From: JANMCE01 sp031410595
GTDB taxonomy: Bacteria > Actinomycetota > Acidimicrobiia > Acidimicrobiales > Ilumatobacteraceae
NCBI GenBank assembly: GCA_031410595.1
Contig: JANNZM010000053.1
Location: 1 to 64,000 of the forward strand
Reading direction: 5' to 3'
DNA length: 64,000 nucleotides
This document shows positions 34,727 to 43,212 of the stretch, in pieces (the first letter of the stretch is position 1; each line of letters begins with the position of its first letter). Both the position numbers and the translations under genes were made by a program. The notes under the pieces were generated by a model, which ran no database searches, was not told the origin of the DNA, and was given only the letters and a program-made list of their open reading frames with translations.

Positions 34727-35789
34727 TAAGCCTCCAAGACAGGCCAACATCATCGGGCTCGGCCTCATCGGCGGTTCCATCGCCAAGGGGCTGACGGCCA
34801 GAGGCTGGCAAGTGTCGGCCACTGATCGCGACCCGAATCGGATCTCACGGGCCCACCAACTTGGCATCATCTCCTCTGAAGGACTCGTTGCAAACGCAAC
34901 TATCACCTTCGTCGCGGTGCCGGTGCTGGCCGTTCCGCGTGCTGTGACAGAGGCGCTGGCCGCCACGACCGGTTTCGTGACGGACGTTGCGAGTGTGAAG
35001 GCAGGTGTTGCTGCGGTCGTGGATGATCCACGTTTCGTGGGTGGTCACCCCATGGCGGGTTCTGCACAGGACGGACTGGACGGTGCCGATGCCGACATGT
35101 TCGAGGGCACGGTGTGGGTACTGACTCCCACCGCAAGTACCAGTGATCAGGCGTTTGCAACCGTCGCGTCCGTTGCGTCCGAACTCGGTGCGGAAGTGGT
35201 GGTGCTCGGACCGGTTCGGCACGACGACGTGGTTGCCGTGGTCAGCCATGTGCCCCACCTGGTTGCCGCCACGCTCATGAACCTGGCCGACCAGCGCGCC
35301 GAAGAACACACGGCGCTGCTACGGCTGGCGGCGGGCGGCTTTCGTGATATGACGCGTGTGGCCGCCGGACATCCGGCCATCTGGCTCGATATCTGCGAAC
35401 AGAACCGCGACGCGATCGTTGGCGTGCTCGACGGTCTGATCACCCAACTTGGAGCGACGCGAGCGGTCGTAGCCAAGGGAGATCGGAGCACACTCGAATC
35501 GATTCTGTCCACCGCCCGTCATGCTCGCACCAACCTCCCCAGTCGGGTCACCAATGCCGAGCTGATGGCCGAAGTGCGCGTGCCCATACCCGACCGTCCG
35601 GGTGCGGCCGCAGAGGTGTTCAGCCTGGCCGCTGACCTCAGCGTCAACATCTCTGACTTCGAGGTCTTCCACTCGGCCGAAGGCGGACGCGGCGTGCTTA
35701 TTGCCGTCATCGACGCCAGCCAGTCCGACCTGTTCCGCGGCGGCCTGTTGGCCCGCGGTTTCCGCCCGAGCGTGCAGGCACTCGGATGA
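34719..35789 (+). CDS. tyrA: Prephenate dehydrogenase with C-terminal ACT domain
   Basis: 356-residue NAD(P)-dependent enzyme of tyrosine synthesis. The Rossmann motif GLGLIGGSIAKGL is at residues 11-23, the catalytic-loop GGHPMAGS segment near residue 108, and VVSHVPHLVAATL near residue 172. Residues 287-356 form an ACT domain (VRVPIPDRPGAAAEVF), which suggests allosteric feedback by an aromatic amino acid. ATG 34719 overlaps rluB by eight bases; a long frame extending back to 34590 lies inside rluB and is rejected. The next gene, aroA, overlaps by four bases. Confidence 0.92.
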   Translation: MSDKPPRQANIIGLGLIGGSIAKGLTARGWQVSATDRDPNRISRAHQLGIISSEGLVANATITFVAVPVLAVPRAVTEALAATTGFVTDVASVKAGVAAVVDDPRFVGGHPMAGSAQDGLDGADADMFEGTVWVLTPTASTSDQAFATVASVASELGAEVVVLGPVRHDDVVAVVSHVPHLVAATLMNLADQRAEEHTALLRLAAGGFRDMTRVAAGHPAIWLDICEQNRDAIVGVLDGLITQLGATRAVVAKGDRSTLESILSTARHARTNLPSRVTNAELMAEVRVPIPDRPGAAAEVFSLAADLSVNISDFEVFHSAEGGRGVLIAVIDASQSDLFRGGLLARGFRPSVQALG

Positions 35790-37060
35790 CCGCCGACCGC
35801 ATCACGCTGCAACCTCTTCCCTCGCCTGTCGACGCCAACGTCACCGTGCCCGGCTCGAAGAGCTACACCAATCGGGCGTTGGTGTGCGCAGCCTTGGCTC
35901 GTGGCACCAGCACGCTGGTGGGCGCGCTGGCCAGCGACGACACCGCAGCCATGGTCGATTGTCTGAGCGCTCTCGGTATAAAGATCACCCGTCACGACGA
36001 CACCTGGACGGTCGTCGGTTGTGACGGTCGCCTGCCAAACGCCGAAGCGACGCTGCGCTGCCGACTCTCCGGCACGACCGCTCGTTTCATCACTCCGGTC
36101 GCATGCCTTGGCGTGGGTCCGTACCAGGTGACGGGTGGCGAACCGCTTCAGGCTCGCCCCATGGCCGGCCAGTTTGACGCCCTCCGCAGCCTCGGTGCCG
36201 TGATCCGCTCCGAGCAGAAGCCGAACCGCCTGCCGGTGACCGTACAACGCGGAACCTTCCGGGGCGGCGTGGTGCATGTTCCCGGGAACACCTCCTCACA
36301 GTTCCTGTCCGGGCTTCTGCTCGCCGCGCCCTGCTATGCCGACGGTATTGATGTGGAGGTCACCACCGACCTGGTGAGCCGCTCCTATGTCGACCTCACG
36401 CTGCAAACCATCGAGGCATTTGGCGGCCACATCGTGCAGGCCACCGACAGCCGATTTCACGTGGAGTTCGGGGGCTACCTCTCCCGCCGCTATGAGGTCG
36501 AACCCGACGCTTCCGCCGCGTCTTACCTGTTCGCGGCGGCGGCGGTCACCGGTGGACGGGTACGCGTGAACGGGTTACACCGATCATCCCGGCAAGGAGA
36601 CGTTGCGTTCGTTGACATCCTCACGCAAATGGGGTGCACCGTCAGTGATAGCGGCAAGGGACTCGAGGTCGTTGGCACCTCGCAGCTACACGGTCTTGAG
36701 GTGGACATGAAGAACTGCAGCGACGTGGCCCAAACGCTGGCGGCTATTGCTCCGTTCGCCGATTCACCGACTCGCATCACCGGAATTGGGTTCATCCGAG
36801 GCAAGGAAACCAACCGAGTGGCGGCCATCGTCACCGAGTTGCAGCGATGCGGCATTGAAGCCATCGAAGAACCGGACGGCGTAATCATCAAGCCCGGACT
36901 TCCGCAACCGGCCGAGATCGAAACCTACGACGACCACAGGATGGCCATGAGTTTTGCCCTGCTCGGTTTACGGGTGCCGGGAATCACCATTCTCAATCCC
37001 GACTGTGTCAGTAAGACCTTTCCCAGCTTTTGGAACACTCTTGAGACCCTCCGCAAGTAG
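35786..37060 (+). CDS. aroA: 3-phosphoshikimate 1-carboxyvinyltransferase (EPSP synthase)
   Basis: 424-residue shikimate-pathway enzyme that adds enolpyruvate to shikimate 3-phosphate. Motifs in order are PGSKSYTNRALV near residue 22 (PEP-site Lys), LSGTTARFITP near residue 94, RPMAGQFDALRSLGA near residue 125, GNTSSQFLSGLL near residue 170 and DDHRMAMSFALLGL near residue 385. The glyphosate-loop sequence LSGTTARF differs from the enteric LGNAGTAMR, as is usual in actinobacterial enzymes; resistance cannot be judged. It is coupled to tyrA (ATGA), so two steps of aromatic amino-acid synthesis share this operon. Confidence 0.93.
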   Translation: MTADRITLQPLPSPVDANVTVPGSKSYTNRALVCAALARGTSTLVGALASDDTAAMVDCLSALGIKITRHDDTWTVVGCDGRLPNAEATLRCRLSGTTARFITPVACLGVGPYQVTGGEPLQARPMAGQFDALRSLGAVIRSEQKPNRLPVTVQRGTFRGGVVHVPGNTSSQFLSGLLLAAPCYADGIDVEVTTDLVSRSYVDLTLQTIEAFGGHIVQATDSRFHVEFGGYLSRRYEVEPDASAASYLFAAAAVTGGRVRVNGLHRSSRQGDVAFVDILTQMGCTVSDSGKGLEVVGTSQLHGLEVDMKNCSDVAQTLAAIAPFADSPTRITGIGFIRGKETNRVAAIVTELQRCGIEAIEEPDGVIIKPGLPQPAEIETYDDHRMAMSFALLGLRVPGITILNPDCVSKTFPSFWNTLETLRK

Positions 37061-37106
37061 GGTCGCGCTTGTGGGGACCGGTACCAACGATTCTTTGCCC
37101 GCGCCA

Positions 37107-37739
37107 ATGGTGATCGCCATCGACGGCCCAGCCGGCGCGGGAAAATCCACCGTTGGCCGAGCACTCGCAACACGGCTGGGGCTTGCCTACCTCGACACCG
37201 GCGCTCAGTTCCGAGCAGTGGGTGTTGCTGCGTTGCACGGCGGCATCAGCTTCGATGATGACCGGGCGTGTGCCGATCTGGCCAAGAGTTTTGAAGCCAC
37301 CGATGACGGTCATGTGTGGGTCGAGGGTATCGACTACACATCGCTCATTCGTACTCCCGAAGCAGGGCAGGCGGCCAGCAAGGTTGCGGTCATCCCGTCG
37401 GTTCGCACCAATCTGGCCGAACGTCAGCGAGCATGGGCAACGGCACACGGTGGCGGGGTTATCGAAGGTCGAGACATTGGGTCGGTTGTCTTCCCCGATG
37501 CGGTCCTCAAGCTCTACATCACCGCCAGCGCCGAAGTGCGCGGGGCGCGCCGCAGCGCCGAAACCGGCGAGCACGTCGATGAGGTGATTGCCTCCATTCG
37601 TGAACGTGACCATCGCGACAAGAATCGTGATGCGGCCCCGCTGACGGCGACATCTGATTCAGTTCGGGTCGACACCAGCGATCGACCCGTAAATGACATC
37701 GTGGAAGAGATTCTTCACTTGCTGAAAGAGCGAACATGA
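37107..37739 (+). CDS. cmk: Cytidylate kinase
   Basis: 210-residue (d)CMP kinase. The P-loop is at the very start (VIAIDGPAGAGKSTVGRALA, residues 2-21), followed by YLDTGAQFRAVGVAALHGG, and the conserved GRDIGSVVFPDAVLKLYI near residue 117. The lid region with RSAETGEHVDE and RERDHRDKNRDAAPL is present. ATG 37107 gives the standard N-terminus; GTG 37071, with AGGG upstream, would add 12 residues and cannot be excluded. It overlaps plsC by four bases. Confidence 0.92.
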   Translation: MVIAIDGPAGAGKSTVGRALATRLGLAYLDTGAQFRAVGVAALHGGISFDDDRACADLAKSFEATDDGHVWVEGIDYTSLIRTPEAGQAASKVAVIPSVRTNLAERQRAWATAHGGGVIEGRDIGSVVFPDAVLKLYITASAEVRGARRSAETGEHVDEVIASIRERDHRDKNRDAAPLTATSDSVRVDTSDRPVNDIVEEILHLLKERT

Positions 37740-38419
37740 CCAAGGTGCAAACTGAGTTCGCCAAGGACACCAGGCTGGCGCTGGCCACCTACTGGCTCGG
37801 CCGGAACGCGTGCGTTGTCTTTTGTCGCCTCTGGTTCCGCCTCACTGTGGAAGGTCTGGAGAACGTGCCGGCATCCGGTCCGTTTGTGCTCGCGCCGGTA
37901 CACCGCTCGAACATGGACACGCCCATCGCGGCCGTCTGCACCAAGCGACGGATGCGCTACATGGGCAAAGACTCGCTATGGAAACATCCGGTCAGCGCCT
38001 GGCTGTTCACCGCGCTCGGCGGCTATCCGGTGGCTCGCGGCACGGCCGATCGCGAAGCCATCACCCGCTCCGTCGACCGCCTCAAAGCCGGGGAACCGCT
38101 GGTGCTCTTCCCCGAGGGAAGCCGGCAAAGTGGCGACACTATTGCCCCGCTGAAAGACGGCGCGATGTACCTTGCCTCGAAGGCGCAGGTCATGACCGTG
38201 CCGGTCGGTATCGGCGGCAGCGAACGAGCCATGGCAGAAGGCGCGAAGTGGATACGCCCATCGAAGGTGCACGTGGTGATCGGCAAGCCCATCGCGGCTC
38301 CCGCGCTGGAGGACAACGGCCGCATCTCGCGGGAAAGAATCAAGCTGAGCACCGATCAACTCCATGACGAACTCCAGCGACTCTTTGATGTCGCCCAGCG
38401 AAAGGTTGGCGCAGTATGA
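37736..38419 (+). CDS. plsC: 1-acylglycerol-3-phosphate O-acyltransferase
   Basis: 227-residue PlsC-type acyltransferase making phosphatidic acid. The catalytic HX4D motif is HRSNMD near residue 58-63, and the glycerophosphate-binding FPEGSRQSG lies near residue 125. A single hydrophobic N-terminal region could lie on the membrane. The position immediately after cmk (ATGA overlap) recalls the cmk-plsC arrangement in other bacteria. It is coupled in turn to argJ. Confidence 0.9.
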   Translation: MTKVQTEFAKDTRLALATYWLGRNACVVFCRLWFRLTVEGLENVPASGPFVLAPVHRSNMDTPIAAVCTKRRMRYMGKDSLWKHPVSAWLFTALGGYPVARGTADREAITRSVDRLKAGEPLVLFPEGSRQSGDTIAPLKDGAMYLASKAQVMTVPVGIGGSERAMAEGAKWIRPSKVHVVIGKPIAAPALEDNGRISRERIKLSTDQLHDELQRLFDVAQRKVGAV

Positions 38420-39567
38420 CCACGGCGTGGCCGACCGGCTTTCACTCCTACGTCGCCAACATTGGCGTGAAGAACACCGACGACGACTTTGTGGTGATCG
38501 CGGCCGATCAGGTTGGGCCGGCCAGCGCGGTGTTCACCGTGAGCCGCTTCGCCGGCTGCAGCGTCACTCTGTCACGTCGTCATGCGGCCGACCACCGACT
38601 GCGCGCCTTCGTGGTTTTGTCGAAGAACGCCAACGTCGCCACTGGCGCACAAGGCATGGTCAATGCGCAGGAGATCGTGGCCACCGTAGCGGCTCGGCTG
38701 GACTGCGCGGCTGAGGACATCCTTCTCGCGTCCACCGGGGTGATCGGCCGCCAGTATCCAATGGAACGGTTGAGGCCCCATCTTGCCGCCCTACCAATGC
38801 CCACCGGTACCGTTGCCGACGATGCCGCTCGGGGCATCATGACGACAGACACGTTCGCCAAGCTGGCCTCAGCATCGGTTGGATCGGCCAGCATCGTCGG
38901 TGTCGCCAAGGGTGTCGGCATGATAGAGCCGAACATGGCCACGCTCATCACCCTCTTCACCACCGACGCCCAGATCGACGCCAATGATCTCGACACGATT
39001 TTCCGCCGGGTGATCGACCGCACATTCAACGCTGTGTCCATCGACACCGACACGTCCACGTCCGACACCGCGGCAATCTTGTCGAGCGGCGCCGCTGGTC
39101 CAGTCGATCTTGCCGAGTTCGAGGCCGCGCTTCACCGTGTGGCCCTAGAGCTCACGCGCATGGTCGCTCGTGACGGTGAGGGTGCCGAGAAGCTCATCGT
39201 GGTCAACGTGACGGGCGCTCGTGACAGCGGTCAGGCCAAGCGAGTGGCCAAGTCCATCGTCAACAGCCCGCTGGTAAAGACTGCGGTGCACGGAGCCGAC
39301 CCCAATTGGGGCCGAGTGGCCATGGCTATCGGGAAGTGCAGCGACGATATCGATATCGATCAGGAACGTGTGGTCATCCGCTTCGGCACTCAAGAGGTCT
39401 ATCCCGCCCAGGTCGGTGACGACGGCCTCGATCAACTCACGCAGTACATGCGGGGCGACGAGGTTGCGATCAACGTCGATCTGTCCATAGCCGATGGCAC
39501 CTTTACTGCCTACGGCTGCGACCTGACGGACGGCTACATCCGGATCAACGCCGACTACACCACCTAG
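38416..39567 (+). CDS. argJ: ArgJ family ornithine/glutamate N-acetyltransferase
   Basis: 383-residue Ntn-fold enzyme of the ornithine acetyltransferase family, which cycles the acetyl group in arginine synthesis. The self-cleavage region is present as KGVGMIEPNMAT-LITLFTTDA near residues 168-189, with Thr181 (after Met-Ala) as nucleophile; C-terminal GADPNWGRVAMAIGKC and the adjoining FGTQEVYP segment also match. The N-terminal 45 residues (FHSYVANIGVKNTDDDF) diverge from standard ArgJ. No other arg gene is seen, so a relative acting on another acetylated amino acid is possible. It is the last gene of the scpA run. Confidence 0.85.
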   Translation: MTTAWPTGFHSYVANIGVKNTDDDFVVIAADQVGPASAVFTVSRFAGCSVTLSRRHAADHRLRAFVVLSKNANVATGAQGMVNAQEIVATVAARLDCAAEDILLASTGVIGRQYPMERLRPHLAALPMPTGTVADDAARGIMTTDTFAKLASASVGSASIVGVAKGVGMIEPNMATLITLFTTDAQIDANDLDTIFRRVIDRTFNAVSIDTDTSTSDTAAILSSGAAGPVDLAEFEAALHRVALELTRMVARDGEGAEKLIVVNVTGARDSGQAKRVAKSIVNSPLVKTAVHGADPNWGRVAMAIGKCSDDIDIDQERVVIRFGTQEVYPAQVGDDGLDQLTQYMRGDEVAINVDLSIADGTFTAYGCDLTDGYIRINADYTT

Positions 39568-39575
39568 ATCGCTTG

Positions 39576-39593
39576 ACGCGTCCGCGGACGCGT
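39576..39593. repeat. 18-base perfect palindrome after argJ
   Basis: ACGCGTCCG-CGGACGCGT, a complete self-complementary sequence nine bases after the argJ stop. A hairpin would have no loop, so a protein-binding or cruciform site is more natural than a simple terminator. Confidence 0.55.
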
Positions 39594-39605
39594 AAGGGAT
39601 GCGGT

Positions 39606-39632
39606 CGTAGTGCCCGTCACTTCGGCACTACG
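39606..39632. terminator. Hairpin at the convergent argJ / aminopeptidase ends
   Basis: Arms CGTAGTGCC and GGCACTACG with a nine-base loop overlap the stop codon of the minus-strand aminopeptidase. No U-tract follows on either side. Confidence 0.4.
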
Positions 39633-40902
39633 CCACCCCGCGGGCGTCGACGAGGAATGCGCCGAGGGCGGCGGCCATCATGATTGGGTCGGTGGCACCA
39701 CAGAGTTCTCTCGCGGAGTGCATCGACAGTTGGGCGCAGCCGACATCAACGGTAGGTATGCCGAGTCGGGTGGCGGTAATGGGGCCGATGGTGGAGCCGC
39801 AGGGCATCGAGTTCTTGCTGACGAACACCTGCGACGGAACTCCGGCTGTTTCGCACGCTTGCAGGAACATCGCGTGGGTCAATGCATCGGTCGCGTAGCG
39901 CTGGTTGGCATTGACCTTGATGACCGGCCCGGCGTTCGGCAGCGGACGGTGCGCCGGTTCGTGCCGTTCGGGGTAGTTCGGGTGCACCGCGTGGGCCATG
40001 TCACTCGATACGCAGACGGACGCGGCCATCGATCGTCGAAACGCGGCGTCTTCGCTGGCTGAATGCGTGAGCCGTTCGAGCACCGCTTGCAGCAACGGGC
40101 TGGCCGCTCCCGTCGCAGACTCCGATCCAACTTCCTCATGGTCGAACAAGCAGACCAACGGCGTCACCGCGTCGGTCGCCTCGGTGGCCAGAAGTGCTTC
40201 CAGTGCGCACCAGCACGATACGAGGTTGTCGAGGCGAGCCGACGCGATCAGGTCTTGGTCCGGGCCGAGCAGTGCCGGCGCGGTGATGTCGTGGAACATC
40301 AGATCCCAACTCAAGATGTCGGTCGGCCGCAGACCAAGATGCCCGGCGAGCCACCGCGCGAAGTCGCCTTCGGTCGTCGGCCCGACGCCCCAGATCGGCG
40401 TGAGATGTTGCTGCTTGTCGAGTAGCACACCCTTATCGTTCACATCTCGGTCGAGGTGGATAGCGAGTTGCGGCACACGGGCAATTGGGTCGTTGAGATG
40501 CACCAAGTGCACGTCGGTGCGCGTCACCACTCGTCCGGACAGGCCCAGATCGCGGTCGAGCCACGAGTTCAACAACGCACCGCCGTAGATCTCGATGGCG
40601 AGCTGACGCCATCCCATCGACCCGGTGTCGGGACGAGGCTTGAGGCGAAGGTTCGGCGAGTCGGTGTGAGCGCCGACGATCCGGAACCCGGCCGAGACCG
40701 GTGTCGTTCCCGGACGGTTCCACGCCACCAGCGCGCCGCCGCTTGCAACGTAGGCGCGATCGGGAAGATCGGTCCATGAATCGCTGGGATGCAGCCGCTG
40801 CCAGCCGGCCTCATCCAATCGATCAGCCGCGCTGCGCACGGCGTGGTACGGCGAAGGCGACGCAGCGAGGTAGTCAAGCAGGCCCGAGACGGTTGGCGGC
40901 AT
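39628..40902 (-). CDS. M18 family metalloaminopeptidase (aspartyl aminopeptidase)
   Basis: 424-residue zinc aminopeptidase that removes N-terminal acidic or neutral residues from peptides. Zinc-site segments are IVGAHTDSPNLRLKP near residue 77, LFDHEEVGSES near residue 250, and CVSSDMAHAVHPNY near residue 305; the domain also has the EIYGGALLNSWLDRDLGL block of M18 enzymes. Length is normal. The histidine-phosphatase gene ends 21 bases before its start and is probably in the same operon. Confidence 0.92.
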   Translation of the reverse strand: MPPTVSGLLDYLAASPSPYHAVRSAADRLDEAGWQRLHPSDSWTDLPDRAYVASGGALVAWNRPGTTPVSAGFRIVGAHTDSPNLRLKPRPDTGSMGWRQLAIEIYGGALLNSWLDRDLGLSGRVVTRTDVHLVHLNDPIARVPQLAIHLDRDVNDKGVLLDKQQHLTPIWGVGPTTEGDFARWLAGHLGLRPTDILSWDLMFHDITAPALLGPDQDLIASARLDNLVSCWCALEALLATEATDAVTPLVCLFDHEEVGSESATGAASPLLQAVLERLTHSASEDAAFRRSMAASVCVSSDMAHAVHPNYPERHEPAHRPLPNAGPVIKVNANQRYATDALTHAMFLQACETAGVPSQVFVSKNSMPCGSTIGPITATRLGIPTVDVGCAQLSMHSARELCGATDPIMMAAALGAFLVDARGVA

Positions 40903-40923
40903 CGGCCTAGTTCAGCACATCAC

Positions 40924-41532
40924 TCAGTCGTAAAGGCCGGTGGGTAAACCCGTGCCGCGCAAATGCGCCGTCTCGTTCAAGGTGTACAGCGTGCGGCCGC
41001 CTTTGCGAGACGCCATCACCCGATGAATCGAGGTGTAGTTGGGGGAAAAGAAACTGCGACCGACCAATTCGATACCAAGGACACCGGCCAGGTAGGCGCC
41101 AATGACTCCGGCGTGGCACACGAGGGCAACCCTGTCTCCGGTGTGGCGTGTGATCACCGCCTCGATTGCTCCAACAACGGTGGCGCGAAATTCGCTGGCA
41201 TCGGCTGGCACTTCAAGCACCATCTCACGCCAGCGGGGATCATTGGCCTTGCGTAGCTCTTCGAAGGGCACGTAGCTGTTGGAGTGCCGATCGAATTCGG
41301 CCACGCCATCTTCCAACCGCATCTCAACTCCCTGGACTGCCGCCAATGGCGCGGCGGTCTGTACCGCTCGCAACATGGGGCTGGAGTACACCGCATCAAG
41401 CTTCTCGGTGGACAGATAGCGGGCGAGGTGTTCGGCTTGTTCAAGGCCCGCAGTAGAAAGCCCAGGGTCGGCCGGGCCAACAGAATTTTCCTGCCGCACT
41501 GGGAGGGCGTGGCGAATCAGCAGCAACTCCAT
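40924..41532 (-). CDS. Histidine phosphatase family protein
   Basis: 202-residue phosphoglycerate-mutase-like phosphatase. The first catalytic His is in LIRHALP (RHA instead of RHG) at residue 8, followed by VYSSPMLRAVQTA, the acidic EFDRHSNSYVPFEEL block and VALVCHAGVIGAYL with the second His. The specificity is unknown; it is not a close match to the phosphatase at 10294. It lies between a small membrane protein gene (gap nine bases) and the aminopeptidase gene (gap 21 bases). Confidence 0.86.
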   Translation of the reverse strand: MELLLIRHALPVRQENSVGPADPGLSTAGLEQAEHLARYLSTEKLDAVYSSPMLRAVQTAAPLAAVQGVEMRLEDGVAEFDRHSNSYVPFEELRKANDPRWREMVLEVPADASEFRATVVGAIEAVITRHTGDRVALVCHAGVIGAYLAGVLGIELVGRSFFSPNYTSIHRVMASRKGGRTLYTLNETAHLRGTGLPTGLYD

Positions 41533-41541
41533 GAAGGCCGG

Positions 41542-41829
41542 TTACGACTTCTGCAACTGGTCGAGCGGGATTTTCACCTTTACACCAAAGAAGCTGCACT
41601 CGGTCTTCTTGTGATCCTTCTTCCAGTCCTCGACGCACTTGGAGACAGTCGAGCGCTGGCTGATCATCCCGATGCTCAAGAGGGCGCAGATCGCCATAGT
41701 GAGCAGCTTGGTCACCATGGCCTTCACGACCATGGCCGCCACGATCGCAATGCCAATGAACGCCAGAATCGCGATGATGGCGTACGTCTTCACGTTGTCG
41801 GTGGTCACGGCCAGTACAGACAGAAACAT
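41542..41829 (-). CDS. Small membrane protein of unknown function
   Basis: 95 residues. Two membrane helices (about residues 18-38 and 41-58) follow a short N-terminus; the C-terminal 35 residues are basic and soluble (VEDWKKDHKKTECSFFG) with two cysteines at 65 and 78 that could pair. I recognise no family. ATG 41829 is supported by TAGCGT ending seven bases upstream; longer frames to 42294 run through the divergent DUF3151 gene and are rejected. It heads the phosphatase-aminopeptidase run. Confidence 0.7.
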   Translation of the reverse strand: MFLSVLAVTTDNVKTYAIIAILAFIGIAIVAAMVVKAMVTKLLTMAICALLSIGMISQRSTVSKCVEDWKKDHKKTECSFFGVKVKIPLDQLQKS

Positions 41830-41836
41830 GGCACGC

Positions 41837-41842
41837 ACGCTA
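41837..41842 (-). promoter_or_regulatory. -10 hexamer of the small membrane protein gene
   Basis: TAGCGT ends seven bases before ATG 41829. Confidence 0.45.
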
Positions 41843-41871
41843 TCGGTCCGGTCGCCTTCGTTGGTGGCAAG

Positions 41872-41877
41872 TACGCT
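41872..41877 (+). promoter_or_regulatory. -10 hexamer of the DUF3151 operon
   Basis: TACGCT ends six bases before ATG 41884; the divergent -10 is 29 bases away. Confidence 0.45.
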
Positions 41878-41883
41878 GCGGCC

Positions 41884-42327
41884 ATGTCCGAACTTCGTCC
41901 CGCGCATCTCACGCCCCAGGGTCCACCCACCACGGTGCTGGACGCCGAACCACACGATGCACTGCAGTCCCTCGGCGCTGCGCTGGACGCGCCAGCCGAG
42001 GAACGTCGAGCCGCGATCGCTGCCGTGGTCGCTCGCTGGCCCCGTTTCCTTGACGGATGGGCACAGCTCGGACTGCATGCCCGCGACAGCGTTGAGGCCT
42101 ATGCCGCGTTTCGTGTCGGTTACCACCGCGGGCTTGACCGCCTGCGCGCCAACGGGTGGCGGGGCAGCGGCTACGTGCGTTGGACGGCCGAGGAGAACCG
42201 CGGCTTCCTGCGAGCGTTGCGTGGCCTGCGCGACATGGCCGCCGCGATCGGCGAGACCGATGAGGCCGAACGCTGCGAACACTTTCTGGTGCAACTCGAC
42301 CCCAGTGGCGTGCCCGCCGAGGGATGA
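41884..42327 (+). CDS. DUF3151 family protein
   Basis: 147-residue member of DUF3151, found in actinobacteria and of unknown function. The family features are visible: RWPRFLDGWAQLGLHARDSVEAYAAFRVGYHRGLDRLRANGWRGSG in the middle and VRWTAEENRGFLRALRGL after it. It is predicted to be soluble and all-helical, TPR-like. It heads a compact run with mobA (overlap four bases), rhodanese (gap seven) and rnd (overlap four). Confidence 0.85.
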   Translation: MSELRPAHLTPQGPPTTVLDAEPHDALQSLGAALDAPAEERRAAIAAVVARWPRFLDGWAQLGLHARDSVEAYAAFRVGYHRGLDRLRANGWRGSGYVRWTAEENRGFLRALRGLRDMAAAIGETDEAERCEHFLVQLDPSGVPAEG

Positions 42328-42881
42328 CTGTTCGCCCGTTCGCCGGGGCTGTCCTGCTTGGAGGAGCGTCCCGCCGTTACGGCACCGACAAGGCGCTGGC
42401 TCTCCACGGCGGCGTGGCCATGGCTGCGTGCATGATCAACATCCTGCGGGCCGCCGGTGCGTCCGATGTGGTCACGGTCGGGGGTCCCGATCGTGGCTTT
42501 GATGCCGCCCACCGCCCTGACCTGTACCCGGGCGACGGCCCACTTGGGGGACTGCTCACTGTCCTGGCTCGACCCAGCCAAGCCATCATCGTGCTGGTGG
42601 CCTGCGACATGCCGTACCTCAGCAGCCCTACGGTCCGTCGTCTCGCTCGAACGGCGCATCAGCATCCGGAGATCGACGCAGTTGTCGCCAGAACGGATCG
42701 ACGAGAGCCCCTGTGCGCCGCCTATCGGGCCGAATCCTGCCGTCCCGTGGCCGAGGGCCTCTTCGCCACGGGAGCCCGGTCACTCCTAGAGTTTCTGGCC
42801 TCTCTCAAGGTTCTTGAGCTCGTTCTCGATGACTTTGCCGAGGTGAGGAACGTCAATTCGCCGGAGGATCACGTAACGTAG
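42324..42881 (+). CDS. mobA: Molybdenum cofactor guanylyltransferase-like protein
   Basis: 185-residue nucleotidyltransferase that would convert molybdopterin to a dinucleotide form. The GTP-binding start GAVLLGGASRRYGTDKALA matches the LxGGxSxRxGxDKA signature, with DGPLGGLLTVL near residue 72 and the metal-binding VACDMPYLSS near residue 93. MobA normally uses GTP; a CTP-using MocA-type role for CoxL-like enzymes such as the one at the left end of the window is possible but not demonstrated. Confidence 0.85.
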   Translation: MTVRPFAGAVLLGGASRRYGTDKALALHGGVAMAACMINILRAAGASDVVTVGGPDRGFDAAHRPDLYPGDGPLGGLLTVLARPSQAIIVLVACDMPYLSSPTVRRLARTAHQHPEIDAVVARTDRREPLCAAYRAESCRPVAEGLFATGARSLLEFLASLKVLELVLDDFAEVRNVNSPEDHVT

Positions 42882-42888
42882 AAGGGCA

Positions 42889-43212
42889 ATGGCTATTGGT
42901 GAGATCTCCGTGGAAGAAGTTGACGAGCGACGTTTGGCCGGGGCGCTGCTCTTCGATGTCCGTGAAACCGACGAATACCACGAGGCCCACGCGGCTGGCG
43001 CCGTGCTCGTTCCCCTTAGCGAGCTGCCCTCTCGCGTTGGCGACTTTCCCGCCGATCAGCCACTCCTTCTGATCTGCCGATCCGGTGGCCGATCGATGCG
43101 AGCAGCCGAGTTTCTGGCCGAACATGGCCGTGATGTCACCAATGTCGCCGGCGGAACCATGGCCTGGATCGCAGCCGGCAAACCCGTGGTGACAGGTCCG
43201 GCCGCAGAGTGA
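42889..43212 (+). CDS. Rhodanese-like domain protein
   Basis: 107-residue single-domain rhodanese. The active-site loop is CRSGGRS with Cys63, preceded by LFDVRETDEYHEAHAAGAVLVPL, which carries the conserved Asp and Arg. It is of GlpE/PspE size and so is probably a sulfane-sulfur carrier or transferase in the cytoplasm (no signal peptide). It sits between mobA and rnd. Confidence 0.9.
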   Translation: MAIGEISVEEVDERRLAGALLFDVRETDEYHEAHAAGAVLVPLSELPSRVGDFPADQPLLLICRSGGRSMRAAEFLAEHGRDVTNVAGGTMAWIAAGKPVVTGPAAE

